Shown: positions 9,171 through 17,487 of the stretch, one piece after another | How positions within the stretch are numbered: position 1 is the stretch's first letter | Layout: each line of letters opens with the position of its first letter | Assembly (NCBI RefSeq): GCF_024055795.1 | Contig: NZ_JAMXMY010000007.1 | Coordinates: 1-64,000 of the forward strand | Direction: 5' to 3' | From: Actinoallomurus purpureus | GTDB lineage: Bacteria > Actinomycetota > Actinomycetes > Streptosporangiales > Streptosporangiaceae | DNA: 64,000 nucleotides | Program-made: the position numbers and the translations under genes | The notes under the pieces: generated by a model | Told to the model about the DNA's origin: nothing | The model's input: the letters and a program-made list of their open reading frames with translations, nothing else | The model's database searches: none

Positions 9171-11593
9171 GCAGCGAACACTCCGACGTCGTGGTGGTCG
9201 GCTCCGGTTTCGGCGGGGCCGTCGCCGCCTACCGGCTGGCCGAGGCGGGCCTGTCGGTCGTCGTGCTGGAGCGCGGCCAGGACTACCCTCCCGGCACCTT
9301 CGCCCGTACGCCGGCACAGATGAGCCGCGCCTTCTGGGACCCGGCGGACGGCCTGTACGGGCTGTTCGACGTCTGGGGGTTCCGGGGATTCGACTCGGTC
9401 GTCTCCAGCGGCCTGGGCGGCGGCTCGCTGATCTACGCCAACGTCCTGCTGCGCAAGGACGAGGAGTGGTTCGTCAAGGATCAGGCGCTGCCCGGGGGCG
9501 GGTACGAGACCTGGCCGGTGAGCCGCGAAGAGCTGGATCCGCACTACGACGCGGTCGAGGGCATGCTCGGGGGCACGCCCTACCCGCTCGACCATCCGGC
9601 CTTCGCGGCCACCGCCAAGGCCCACGCGATGCAGGACGCGGCGGCCGAGCTCGGGCTCGACTGGCAGCTGCCGTCACTGGCGGTCAGCTTCGCGCCGAGA
9701 CCGGGGGCCGAGCCCGGGCTCGGGCTGCCGATCGCCGACCCCCCGTACGGCAACGTGCACGGCGTGGAGCGCCGCAGCTGCCGGCTGTGCGGTGAGTGCT
9801 ACCTGGGCTGCAACGACGGGGCGAAGAACAGCCTGGACCACACCTACCTCTCCGCGGCCCGGCGCCATGGCGCGGACCTGCGCACCCTGCACGAGGTGCG
9901 CGGGATCCGGCCCCGCCCGGAAGGCGGCTACGAGGTCGACTACGTCCGGCACGACCCTCTGGAGAAGGCCCGCAAGCCGACGCCGCGGACCATCTCGTGC
10001 GATCGCCTGGTGCTGGGAGCGGGCGCGTACGGCACGACCTACCTGCTGCTACGGGACCAGGCGCGCTTCCCGGGCCTGAGCGACGCACTCGGCACGCGCT
10101 TCTCCGGCAACGGCGACCTGCTCACCTTCCTCATGCGGGCCAAGGACCGCGACCGGATCCGTCCGCTCGACGCCAGCCGTGGCCCCACGATCACCAGCGC
10201 CATCCGGCTCCCCGACGAGGTCGACGGCGTGCCGGGCGCCGGGCGCGGAGCCTACATCGAGGACGGCGGCTACCCGACCTTCGTCGACTGGATGGTCGAG
10301 GAGGCCGACGTCAGCCGCGAGGTCTCGCGGGTCGTCCGCCTGATGTTCGAGCGGTTCGTCGCGTTCATCTCCCGCGCACCGGACACCAATCTGTCCAGTG
10401 AGTTGTCGGAGCTGATCGGCGACGGGGCGCTGTCGGTGAGCTCGCTGCCGCTGCTCGGCATGGGCCGCGACGTCCCGGACGGCGTGCTTCGCCTGCGGGG
10501 CGGCAAGCTGCACGCCGACTGGACGACGAAGACGAGCGAGGAGTACTTCGCGCGGCTGCGCTCCACGATGAAGCGGATCGCCGCCGTGCTCGGTGCGACC
10601 TACGCCGACAACCCGATCTGGTTCCGCAAGCGCATCATCACGGTGCACCCCGGGGGCGGCGCACCGATGGGGCGCCACCCCGGTGAGGGGGTCTGCGACC
10701 CGTTCGGGGAGGTGCACGGGTTCCCCGGCCTGTACATCGCGGACGGGGCGGCACTGCCCGGCGCGGTCGGGCCGAACCCGTCACTGACGATCGCGGCACT
10801 GTCCGACCGGATGTGCACGCGGTTGCTGGAGAGCGCCGGGCGCGCAAACGGGGAGCGACGCCCGGTCGGAGGGGCGGTGAACGGCACGGCGCGTGCTCCG
10901 GAGGTCCGCAGGGGTGCCTCCGAGCGCACGTCGCTGTCGTTCACCGAGGAGATGAAGGGGTTCTACGCCGATGGTGTGCACGCTCCCGGGGCGGGAGAGC
11001 GGGCTGGGCGGGAGCACGGGCACGCGCTCGGGTTCCGGCTCACGATCACCGTCGACGACGTGGACCGCTTCCTGGAGGAGCCCGAGCACACGGCACGGGC
11101 CGAGGGATGGATCGACGCCGCTGTCTGCGGGGGCCGGTGTCAGATCCAGCGGGGCTGGTTCAACCTGTTCTGTCCGGGAGGTGCGCCGGACCGCAAGCTC
11201 ATGCGGTATCGCCTGCACTTCACCGACGATAAGGACCGGCCCCGCACCCTCTCCGGGTGGAAGGACATCCGGCACCGGACGGCAACGCACGTCTGGCCGG
11301 ACACCACGACACTGTTCTTCCGCATCTTCGAGGGACACGTGCCCGAGGGCGGGGACGACGACGCGGCCATCGCCGGCGCGGGCATCCTCCATATCAGCCT
11401 GGACGATTTCGCCCGGCAGCTCACCACGTTCCGCACGGAGGGGCCGGGCGGCCTGGCCGCCCTGGAGCGCTTCGGCGGGTTCTTCCTCAGCGAGCTCTGG
11501 GACACCTATCGCCCGAAGATATTCGGCGGACGCGCACCGGACAACGAAGACCCCCAGCCCGCAGCCGCCGGCAGCGAACCCAGCCCGACGTAG
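9167..11593 (+). CDS. GMC oxidoreductase (cholesterol-oxidase-like) with C-terminal extension domain
   Basis: 808 residues. The N-terminal FAD site is VVVGSGFGGAVAAYRLAEAG with the ribose-binding ER, and the C-terminal GMC part (about 470-565) has HPGGGAPMGRHPGEGVCD and the FAD motif GLYIADGAALPGAVGPNPSLTIAALSDR. At about 204-216 there is a cysteine cluster C-x2-C-x2-C-x3-C (SCRLCGECYLGCNDGAKNS), typical of this COG2303 subgroup. Residues about 600-790 form a second domain, unlike classic GMC proteins, with its own Cys pair and a Trp-rich core. It overlaps the hydrolase by 4 bp. Inference: the pair oxidises and hydrolyses a sterol-like or other hydrophobic alcohol. No signal peptide, so cytoplasmic. 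Confidence 0.85.
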   Translation: MSSEHSDVVVVGSGFGGAVAAYRLAEAGLSVVVLERGQDYPPGTFARTPAQMSRAFWDPADGLYGLFDVWGFRGFDSVVSSGLGGGSLIYANVLLRKDEEWFVKDQALPGGGYETWPVSREELDPHYDAVEGMLGGTPYPLDHPAFAATAKAHAMQDAAAELGLDWQLPSLAVSFAPRPGAEPGLGLPIADPPYGNVHGVERRSCRLCGECYLGCNDGAKNSLDHTYLSAARRHGADLRTLHEVRGIRPRPEGGYEVDYVRHDPLEKARKPTPRTISCDRLVLGAGAYGTTYLLLRDQARFPGLSDALGTRFSGNGDLLTFLMRAKDRDRIRPLDASRGPTITSAIRLPDEVDGVPGAGRGAYIEDGGYPTFVDWMVEEADVSREVSRVVRLMFERFVAFISRAPDTNLSSELSELIGDGALSVSSLPLLGMGRDVPDGVLRLRGGKLHADWTTKTSEEYFARLRSTMKRIAAVLGATYADNPIWFRKRIITVHPGGGAPMGRHPGEGVCDPFGEVHGFPGLYIADGAALPGAVGPNPSLTIAALSDRMCTRLLESAGRANGERRPVGGAVNGTARAPEVRRGASERTSLSFTEEMKGFYADGVHAPGAGERAGREHGHALGFRLTITVDDVDRFLEEPEHTARAEGWIDAAVCGGRCQIQRGWFNLFCPGGAPDRKLMRYRLHFTDDKDRPRTLSGWKDIRHRTATHVWPDTTTLFFRIFEGHVPEGGDDDAAIAGAGILHISLDDFARQLTTFRTEGPGGLAALERFGGFFLSELWDTYRPKIFGGRAPDNEDPQPAAAGSEPSPT

Positions 11594-11620
11594 GCGAACC
11601 GGCGCTCTGACGGGGGCATA

Positions 11621-12217
11621 GTGAGCACGACGATCTTCGCCGTCCGGCACGGCGAGACGGTCTGGCACGGTGAGAGCCGCTACGCGGGAAGCAGCGACGT
11701 CGAGCTGACCGAGAACGGCCGTGCGCAGGCCGAGCGCCTCGGCGCCTGGGCGGCCGGAGCCGGGATCGACGCGATCCGGGTCTCACCGCTGAGCCGAGCC
11801 CGGCTCACCGCCGCCCCCGCCGCCGACGCCCTCGGCCTGACACCCACCATCGAGCCTCGCCTGCGGGAAATGCACTTCGGCGTCGCCGAGGGCCGGCGGC
11901 TCGCCGAGCTACCGGTCCGGCAGGCCGTCGCGTTCCGCGCGGACCCGGTCGCCGGGGCGTTCCCGGGCGCCGAGGATCCGCGTGCCGCCGCCGCACGCGG
12001 CGTGGCGGCCCTGCGGGCGGCGGCCGAGCGCCACGACGGGCGGCGCATCCTCGTCGTGTCCCACAGCACGCTCCTGCGCCTGGCCCTGTGCGAGCTGCTC
12101 GGCATCCCGCTGTCCCGGTACCGCGTGGTCTTCCCGACCCTGCCCAACTGCGCGCCCGCCGAACTCCGCCTCGACGGCCCCGACACCGCCCTGCTCACCT
12201 ACAACGTGCCGATCTGA
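11621..12217 (+). CDS. histidine phosphatase (phosphoglycerate mutase superfamily)
   Basis: 198 residues. The phospho-acceptor motif FAVRHGETVWHGE is at the N-terminus, the second catalytic His is in VVSHSTLLRL, and SPLSRARLTA supplies the phosphate-pocket Arg. The family includes fructose-bisphosphatases, alpha-ribazole phosphatases and broad-specificity phosphatases; the substrate cannot be assigned. GTG start 27 bp after the GMC gene, so probably the last gene of that transcript. Confidence 0.85.
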   Translation: MSTTIFAVRHGETVWHGESRYAGSSDVELTENGRAQAERLGAWAAGAGIDAIRVSPLSRARLTAAPAADALGLTPTIEPRLREMHFGVAEGRRLAELPVRQAVAFRADPVAGAFPGAEDPRAAAARGVAALRAAAERHDGRRILVVSHSTLLRLALCELLGIPLSRYRVVFPTLPNCAPAELRLDGPDTALLTYNVPI

Positions 12218-12248
12218 ATGTCCTACCGCGCGCGCTCCGCGCCGGAAC

Positions 12249-13253
12249 TCAGTGCGGGATACCACTGATGATCTTCTGAGCGCCCTTGCGGTTCAGCAGC
12301 GCGCCGACGTACGCGCCGAGTTCGAAGGCGCGGTCGGGGGTGTCCCACTCCTGGGCGTAGACGAACTGGCCGCCGTCTCGGCTGAACACCATGCCGAGCA
12401 GGGACAGCTGCCCATCGGCTGTCGTCGAGCAGTGCCCGGCGATCGGTGAGTTGCAGTGTCCCTGCAGGGCGTGCAGCATCGTCCGCTCGGCGGTGATGTG
12501 CACGCGAGTCTCCTCGTGGTCGATCATTCGCAGCAGCTCGCGGATCCCCTCGTCCGTCTCGCGACACTGCACACCGATGACGCCCGCGCCGACGGCGGGG
12601 CACATCTGATCCATTTCCAGGATCTGGCCGACGCGGTCGGCGACTCCGCCGCAAACCAGTCCGATACGGGCCAGGACGAGCGCCTCGATCCGGTCGTTCT
12701 CGTCGAGCTTGGCGAGGCGGGGAATGACGTTGCCTCGGAAGCGCTCTACTTGGAGGTCGGGTCGAACGCGCAGGATCTGCGCCTTGCGCCTCACGGCCGA
12801 AGTGCCGATCACGGTCCCGGGCGGGAGGTCGTCCAGGCACGCGTAGGGCGATCCCGCACGCCACACGACGCAGTCTCGAACGTCCTCGCGCGGCAGGTAG
12901 GCCCCGAACATGAGGCCTTGCGGGAGAGGGACGTCTCCGGGGACGTCCTTCATCGCGTGCATGGCCATGTCGATCTGGCCGGTGACCAACGCCGCGTCGA
13001 GCTCCTTCATGAAGGCGCCCTTGCCGCCGAGTTGGGCGAGGTCACCTTTCCAGGCGTCGCCGGAGGTCTTGATCGGGACGATCTCGATCTGCAGATCGGG
13101 CAGAACTCCACGGATCGCGTCGACGACCCTGCCCGCGTAGGCCATCGCCAGCTGGGAAGTGCGGCTACCCAGGCGCAGTTTGCGAGGAGGGAGGGACCGG
13201 GCGAAGTAGGTCGCGGCGACGGCGGCCTGGGATTCGGTCGAGACGATCGTCAT
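12249..13253 (-). CDS. hemC: hydroxymethylbilane synthase (porphobilinogen deaminase), stand-alone copy
   Basis: 334 residues. It polymerises four porphobilinogens into hydroxymethylbilane in the tetrapyrrole pathway. Visible hallmarks: LRLGSRTSQLAMAYA, the catalytic-Asp segment AMHAMKDVPGDVPLPQGL, GTSAVRRKAQ, FRGNVIPRLAKL, and the dipyrromethane-cofactor Cys in ALQGHCNSPIAGHC. The start at 13253 is conventional but lacks a strong ribosome site; about 20 residues precede the usual family start. No other heme genes (hemA, hemB, hemD) lie nearby, whereas the housekeeping actinobacterial hemC sits in a hemA-hemC-hemD operon, so this is probably a second, divergent copy. Divergent from the phosphotransferase-fold gene. 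Confidence 0.9.
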   Translation of the reverse strand: MTIVSTESQAAVAATYFARSLPPRKLRLGSRTSQLAMAYAGRVVDAIRGVLPDLQIEIVPIKTSGDAWKGDLAQLGGKGAFMKELDAALVTGQIDMAMHAMKDVPGDVPLPQGLMFGAYLPREDVRDCVVWRAGSPYACLDDLPPGTVIGTSAVRRKAQILRVRPDLQVERFRGNVIPRLAKLDENDRIEALVLARIGLVCGGVADRVGQILEMDQMCPAVGAGVIGVQCRETDEGIRELLRMIDHEETRVHITAERTMLHALQGHCNSPIAGHCSTTADGQLSLLGMVFSRDGGQFVYAQEWDTPDRAFELGAYVGALLNRKGAQKIISGIPH

Positions 13254-13358
13254 CGTGGTGCGGCGTTCCTGTTCGTGGACGAGAGAGCTGACGGAGATTC
13301 TGGCGCTCCCGCCCGGCTGGATGTGACACTCCGGCCGTCGCTGCGCCAACCTTGCGAC

Positions 13359-14255
13359 ATGACGCCCCTCCCCGGCGGCTATTCAGCGCCCGAGATGCAG
13401 CATGTCCTCGAAGTCGCCTGTGTAAGAGCCGGCCTCGACTGCACGGACGCGGTCCTGCTCCGCGGTCACACTAACGCGGTGATCCGGCTGATCCGCGATC
13501 CGGTGGTGGTAAAAATCGCCCGCCGAGGCACACGGCCTTCTGAGGTCGCCAGGACGGTGCAGTTCGTTCGGTGGCTCATGGAGCAAGACTTCCCGACCGT
13601 ACCGCTGTATCCGGTCTCTGATCAGCCAGTCGTTGTCGACGGTCATGCGGTGACGTTCTGGACGTTTCTGCCGCAACCCGATCACCCGGTCTCAGCTGCG
13701 CAGATCGCGGCACCGCTACACGCTCTGCATTCGCTGCCAACGCCGCCGTTTCCGATCCGGCGCGTGGACAACGTTGCCGTGATACGAAGGTCTCTGGCCG
13801 CGACCCAGTCACTTCCCTCTCATGCACTCCGGTACCTGGCCAATCGACTTGATCGGCTCGAGGCCGCCCTCGCAACCGTACGGTTCAACTTGCCGGAAGG
13901 GATCTTGCAGGGAGATCCGCAGCACCGGAACGCACTGCATCTCGGCGACCGCGCCGTTCTGTGCGACTGGGACACCTTCGTGTGGGGGCATCCGGAATGG
14001 GATCTCGTGACGATCGAGATCCATTGCCGGAGGTTCGGCTACGGCAGGCAGCACTACCAGGCTTTTTCTGACGCCTACGGCTATGACGTCACCGCCTGGG
14101 ACGGCTATCCCGTCTTGCGTGATCTACGAGAGATTCGGATGATCGCCACCAATGCCCGCAAGGTCATACACGCACCGCAGACCGCCCCTGAAGTGACTCG
14201 GCGCATCGAAGGGCTGGCGTCCGAGAACACCGCGCTGGAGTGGCAGATCCTGTGA
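13359..14255 (+). CDS. phosphotransferase-fold protein (APH/choline kinase family)
   Basis: 298 residues of the aminoglycoside-phosphotransferase/kinase fold: ATP-anchoring Lys in PVVVKIAR, hinge segment FWTFLPQ, the catalytic loop QGDPQHRNAL (HGD variant with Gln for His) and the metal-binding Asp in VLCDWDTFVWG followed by PEWDLVTIE. The family phosphorylates small molecules (aminoglycosides, choline, homoserine, macrolides); a resistance role cannot be inferred from sequence. Its 3' end overlaps the antisense Nudix reading frame. Codon use is slightly less GC-rich than the neighbours. Confidence 0.8.
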   Translation: MTPLPGGYSAPEMQHVLEVACVRAGLDCTDAVLLRGHTNAVIRLIRDPVVVKIARRGTRPSEVARTVQFVRWLMEQDFPTVPLYPVSDQPVVVDGHAVTFWTFLPQPDHPVSAAQIAAPLHALHSLPTPPFPIRRVDNVAVIRRSLAATQSLPSHALRYLANRLDRLEAALATVRFNLPEGILQGDPQHRNALHLGDRAVLCDWDTFVWGHPEWDLVTIEIHCRRFGYGRQHYQAFSDAYGYDVTAWDGYPVLRDLREIRMIATNARKVIHAPQTAPEVTRRIEGLASENTALEWQIL

Positions 14256-14824
14256 TGCCGCGATACCCCCGCGGATAAGGGCGCCTGCGGCGTACGAGCA
14301 CGTATCCAGGCGACGTACGACGATGCCCGGACCGATCCGCGGCAGCGGCGGTCGAGAGCATGATCGAGCAGATCCGGGCGGCGTTCCGCCTCGTCAAGCT
14401 CAGGCTCGCCGACGTGGTCAGCGCCGTGCGCGACGTAGACGTCTTGTGGAGCATCGGCCGAGCCGATCATCGGCTGGTATGAGAGCAGGAACTTGACGTT
14501 CCGGGGACGCCAGCCGGTCTCCTCCTCCGCCTCCCTGGCCGCCGCAGCCGTACCATCCTCGCCGGGGTCGACATAACCGCCGGGGACTTCCCAATCCCAT
14601 CGGTTGACGATGAATCGGTGCCGCCAGATCAGAAGGATGTTCTCCCCAGCGTCGTCGAGCACGATCGTCATCGCGCATCGCGGCATCCGGAACACGTACT
14701 GGTCGAACGTGATCCCGTCGGGTAGCTCCACGCTGGCAATCGACAGACGAATGTGCGGGTTATCGTCGACCAGGCGCTCACCGTGGATCGTCCAGCGGGT
14801 CCGCTCGGAGGAGGACGCAGTCAC
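14105..14824 (-). CDS. Nudix hydrolase, C-terminus doubtful
   Basis: The Nudix box is intact (GGYVDPGEDGTAAAAREAEEETGW, shown here by its ends G...E...REAEEETGW) at about residues 79-102, with the upstream beta-strands ILLIWRHRFIVNRWDWEVPGG typical of ADP-ribose/NDP-sugar pyrophosphatases. After GEPELDEAERR (about residue 147) the frame no longer looks like the family: the expected tail is replaced by Arg/Ser-rich sequence that runs 151 bp antisense into the phosphotransferase gene. Probably a frameshift or decayed 3' end near 14370-14390; all three minus frames stay open there, so the true end is uncertain. GTG start. Confidence 0.7.
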   Translation of the reverse strand: MTASSSERTRWTIHGERLVDDNPHIRLSIASVELPDGITFDQYVFRMPRCAMTIVLDDAGENILLIWRHRFIVNRWDWEVPGGYVDPGEDGTAAAAREAEEETGWRPRNVKFLLSYQPMIGSADAPQDVYVAHGADHVGEPELDEAERRPDLLDHALDRRCRGSVRASSYVAWIRARTPQAPLSAGVSRHHRICHSSAVFSDASPSMRRVTSGAVCGACMTLRALVAIIRISRRSRKTG

Positions 14825-15048
14825 AGGGCGACGCTACCCGGCGCCCGGGGCGAGAGCCGCTTGCGGCGATCCTCACGACGGGGGCACGACTGTTCGCACG
14901 TGGTCTGGCCGGTTCGCCGCCCGAAGCGCCTCGTATTCGTCAACGGCGCCAGAGGTAGGCAGGATCTTCAGCGATCTTCACCTGTTCAGGCGCGTTCCGG
15001 GGGAAGGCCCAGACACGGCCTGCGGTGCTGGTGGCCGTCACGGTGGTC

Positions 15049-15978
15049 TCATCCAGAGCGACCTCGGCGAACGGAGTCATCATCGGCTGGTGAGTCGGTG
15101 GAAGCGATGCTGTCTGACGGGATGGCGCGGCCGGTCAACTTGGCCGAGTACCGCCACAGCCGTTCAGCCTCGACATCGTCGTGTGGATACGGCTCGCTTT
15201 CGCGGCAGTCGGTGCAGTAGGCGCCGCCCTGGGTGGCTGCGGTAGCGGCCCATAGTGGCGTCGCGGCGCCTTGTTCCGGAGTGCGGAACAGGCCCGGCGC
15301 TGGTTCACCGTCGGTGCCCAGCCATCCGGCTTCGGTCATCTCAGCGATCGTCAGATGCCGCTGCAGTGGCGTACGGATATAGCCCGGGCTCGCGGAGAAT
15401 GCCCGCACGCCGTGCGCCGCCCCGAGCCGGTCGAGATGGTGGGCGAACAGAATGTTGGCCAGTTTGGACTGCCCGTACGCGGCCCACTTGTGGTAGCCGT
15501 CGGTGAAGTGGACGTCGTGCCAGCGGATCCGATCCTCGGGCGAGCGTCCCGAGGCCACCGCGACGACCCTTGCGGCCGACGCCCGCGTCAGCGCCGGCCA
15601 CAGGCCGCAGGTCAAAGCGAAATGACCGAGGTGGTTGACGGCGAACTGCGCCTCCCAGCCAGGCCCCACACGCGTCTTGGGGCACGCCATGATCGCGGCA
15701 CTGGTGATGAGGAAGTCGAGGGCGCGATGACGCCGCAGGTAGCTCGTGGCGAAATCGTCGACCGAGCTGAGATCGCCCAGATCCATCTCGACGGTCTCGG
15801 CCGTCGCGCCGAGGTTGCGGCGCGCGACGTCCGGCCGGCGAGCCGGCACGATTACTTGTGCACCGGCGCGGTTGAGCGCCCGGGTGATGGCCAGACCCAC
15901 CCCCGAATAGCCGCCGGTAACGACGGCAGTGTGGTCGGTCAGATCGATTCCGTGGAGGACTTCGTCGGCGGTGTACAT
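15049..15978 (-). CDS. short-chain dehydrogenase/reductase
   Basis: 309 residues of classical/extended SDR fold: NAD(P)-binding TGGYSGVG (about 22-29), Asp in MDLGDLSS, the strand-4 segment ITSAAIM in place of NNAG, catalytic Ser in VAVASG, and the YxxxK motif YGQSK. Resembles oxidoreductases of the WW-domain/retinol-dehydrogenase-like group. It is expressed from the MerR-type promoter at 15986-16016, with the -10 only 7 bp from the ATG, so the message is probably leaderless or nearly so. The C-terminal ~40 residues are less conserved. Confidence 0.85.
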   Translation of the reverse strand: MYTADEVLHGIDLTDHTAVVTGGYSGVGLAITRALNRAGAQVIVPARRPDVARRNLGATAETVEMDLGDLSSVDDFATSYLRRHRALDFLITSAAIMACPKTRVGPGWEAQFAVNHLGHFALTCGLWPALTRASAARVVAVASGRSPEDRIRWHDVHFTDGYHKWAAYGQSKLANILFAHHLDRLGAAHGVRAFSASPGYIRTPLQRHLTIAEMTEAGWLGTDGEPAPGLFRTPEQGAATPLWAATAATQGGAYCTDCRESEPYPHDDVEAERLWRYSAKLTGRAIPSDSIASTDSPADDDSVRRGRSG

Positions 15979-15985
15979 GACGGGA

Positions 15986-16016
15986 ACGCTAGGAGCTCGA
16001 CCGAGGTCTAGGTCAA
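15986..16016 (-). promoter_or_regulatory. MerR-type promoter/operator of the SDR gene
   Basis: On the minus strand: -35 TTGACC (16016-16011), a 19-bp spacer, then -10 TAGCGT (15991-15986). A dyad GACC-TC-GGTC sits in the spacer. Long 19-bp spacers with a central dyad are the hallmark of MerR-activated promoters, and the divergent gene encodes a MerR protein. Confidence 0.75.
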
Positions 16017-16033
16017 ATGGCTATCGTCGGCGC

Positions 16034-16444
16034 ATGAGACCCACGGGTGTCGGTATCGGCGAAGTCGCACGGAGAACCGGCCTGAGCGTGCACACGCTGC
16101 GCCTCTACGAGCGCGTCGGGATATTCGCCGGTCCGGTACAGCGCGACGCGGCGGGGCGGCGGGTATACAGCGAATGGGACATCGCCTGGCTCGGCAACTG
16201 CGTACTCTTCCGTGCCTCGGGCATGCCACTGGCCGCCCTCGCCGAACTGGCCCGGCTTGTCAGCGAAGGCCCGGGCAACGAGGCTGACCGCCTTGACCTG
16301 CTCCGTGCTCACCGGCAACGAGTCCGCGAGCAGATGACTCAGCTCACCGACTGTCTCATGCTGATCGACGCAAAGGTCGCCGGCTACGAGAAACACCTAG
16401 CCGCAGGCGCAGGTGGCGACCCCTGGCAGCCCAATCGTCCCTGA
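16034..16444 (+). CDS. MerR-family transcriptional regulator
   Basis: 136 residues. The N-terminal winged HTH reads IGEVARRTGLSVHTLRLYERVGIF, followed by the wing (RDAAGRRVYSEWDIAWL) and a dimerisation helix up to about 125. No SoxR-type four-Cys cluster is present, so an Fe-S sensor is excluded; the effector is probably a small organic molecule. It is divergent from the SDR gene it most likely controls, and its own promoter overlaps the same 55-bp control region. Confidence 0.9.
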   Translation: MRPTGVGIGEVARRTGLSVHTLRLYERVGIFAGPVQRDAAGRRVYSEWDIAWLGNCVLFRASGMPLAALAELARLVSEGPGNEADRLDLLRAHRQRVREQMTQLTDCLMLIDAKVAGYEKHLAAGAGGDPWQPNRP

Positions 16445-16455
16445 GGTAAGCCAAC

Positions 16456-17487
16456 GGTGTTCTCGGTGTCCGGCCGCTGGCGGATGATGTCGTCGGCGTG
16501 TCGGTGATCGATACGTGGCGAGCTCTCCGGTAGATGGTTCAGCGACCAAGGAGAACCTGAACACCGGAGACCTCGTGGACACCATAGCGGTGACGAGGCG
16601 GTTCGACCTGACCGACGCTGCGTGGTCCAGGTTGTAGCCGCTGCTGCCCAAGGCGAAGAAGTCGGGTCGGCCGTCGAAGTGGAGCAAGCGGCAGCTCATC
16701 GACGGGATCCGGTGGCGGGTACGGGTGGGTGCGCCGTGGCGGGACGTGCCGGACTGCCACGGCTCCTGGCAGGCGGTGTACGTGCTGTTTCGCCGGTGGC
16801 AGCAGGCCGGGATCTGGCAGCAGATCGTGACCGGGCTACAGACCCGTGCTGATGTTGCCGCGTTGATTACCTGGGACGTGAGTGTGGACTCCACCATCGC
16901 TCGCGCTCATCAGCACGCCGCCGGTGCCCGGCGGGGCCCAGCCCGGCAGAAGGAACCGGCAGGCGGGACGATGCTGGAACCGGCCGACCACGCGCTCGGG
17001 CGCTCTCGTGGTGGACTGACTACGAAGGTGCACCTGGCATGCGAGCAGGGTCAGAAGCCGTTGTCGCTGCTGCTGACCGCCGGGCAGCGTGGCGACAGCC
17101 CGCATTTCGTCGCGGTGCTCGAAGGCATCCGGGTGCCCCGGCCCGGGGGCGGCCAGCCACGCATCACCCCTGACCGGGTCTTGGCCGATAAGGCGTACAC
17201 GTCCAAGGCCAACCGGGCCTACCTGCGCCGGCGTGGGAGCAAGGCCACTATCCCGAGCAAGGCAGACCAGGACGCAAACCGGCGCGCCAAGGGATCAGCG
17301 GGCGGACGACCGCCGACCTTCGACCCGCACATCTACCGGCAGCGCCATGCCGTCGAGTGCGGCATCAACCGACTCAAACGCAACCGGGCCGTGGCCACCC
17401 GCTACGACAAGCTCGCCGTCCGATACGAAGCCACCCTGCACATCACCGCGATCAATGAGTGGCTGTAACCGACTTCGAGACAGACCC
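16456..17487 (+). mobile_element. IS5-like insertion sequence, degraded
   Basis: About 1.0 kb containing an IS5/IS4-type DDE transposase. The right end (reverse complement GGGTCTGTCTCGAAGTCGG, 17487-17469) looks like a real IS terminus. A weak match, GGTGTTCTCGGTGTCCGG at 16456-16473, may be the left inverted repeat. The left boundary is therefore uncertain, and no target duplication was seen. Confidence 0.6.
16575..17468 (+). pseudogene. IS5-like transposase interrupted by an amber codon
   Basis: Reading from GTG 16575 gives the usual transposase N-terminus (RRFDLTDAAWSRL), then TAG at 16635-16637, where the family has a Glu codon before PLLP, and then an open frame to 17468. Downstream are the DUF4096-like segment ([14 protein letters not shown]), [18 protein letters not shown] (first Asp), VLADKAYTS (second Asp) and [23 protein letters not shown] (Glu). 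Only the N-terminal stop disables it. An internal GTG at 16725 could still yield a truncated protein of 247 residues. Confidence 0.8.

Noticed and set aside
12456-13350. Long plus-strand extension of the phosphotransferase gene through the hemC region
   Set aside because: The extension is the complement of hemC; the true start is ATG 13359 with the family N-terminus.
14825-15048. Plus-strand ORFs between the Nudix and SDR genes
   Set aside because: Arg/Ser-rich, without starts at ribosome sites; interpreted as intergenic or the decayed edge of neighbouring genes.
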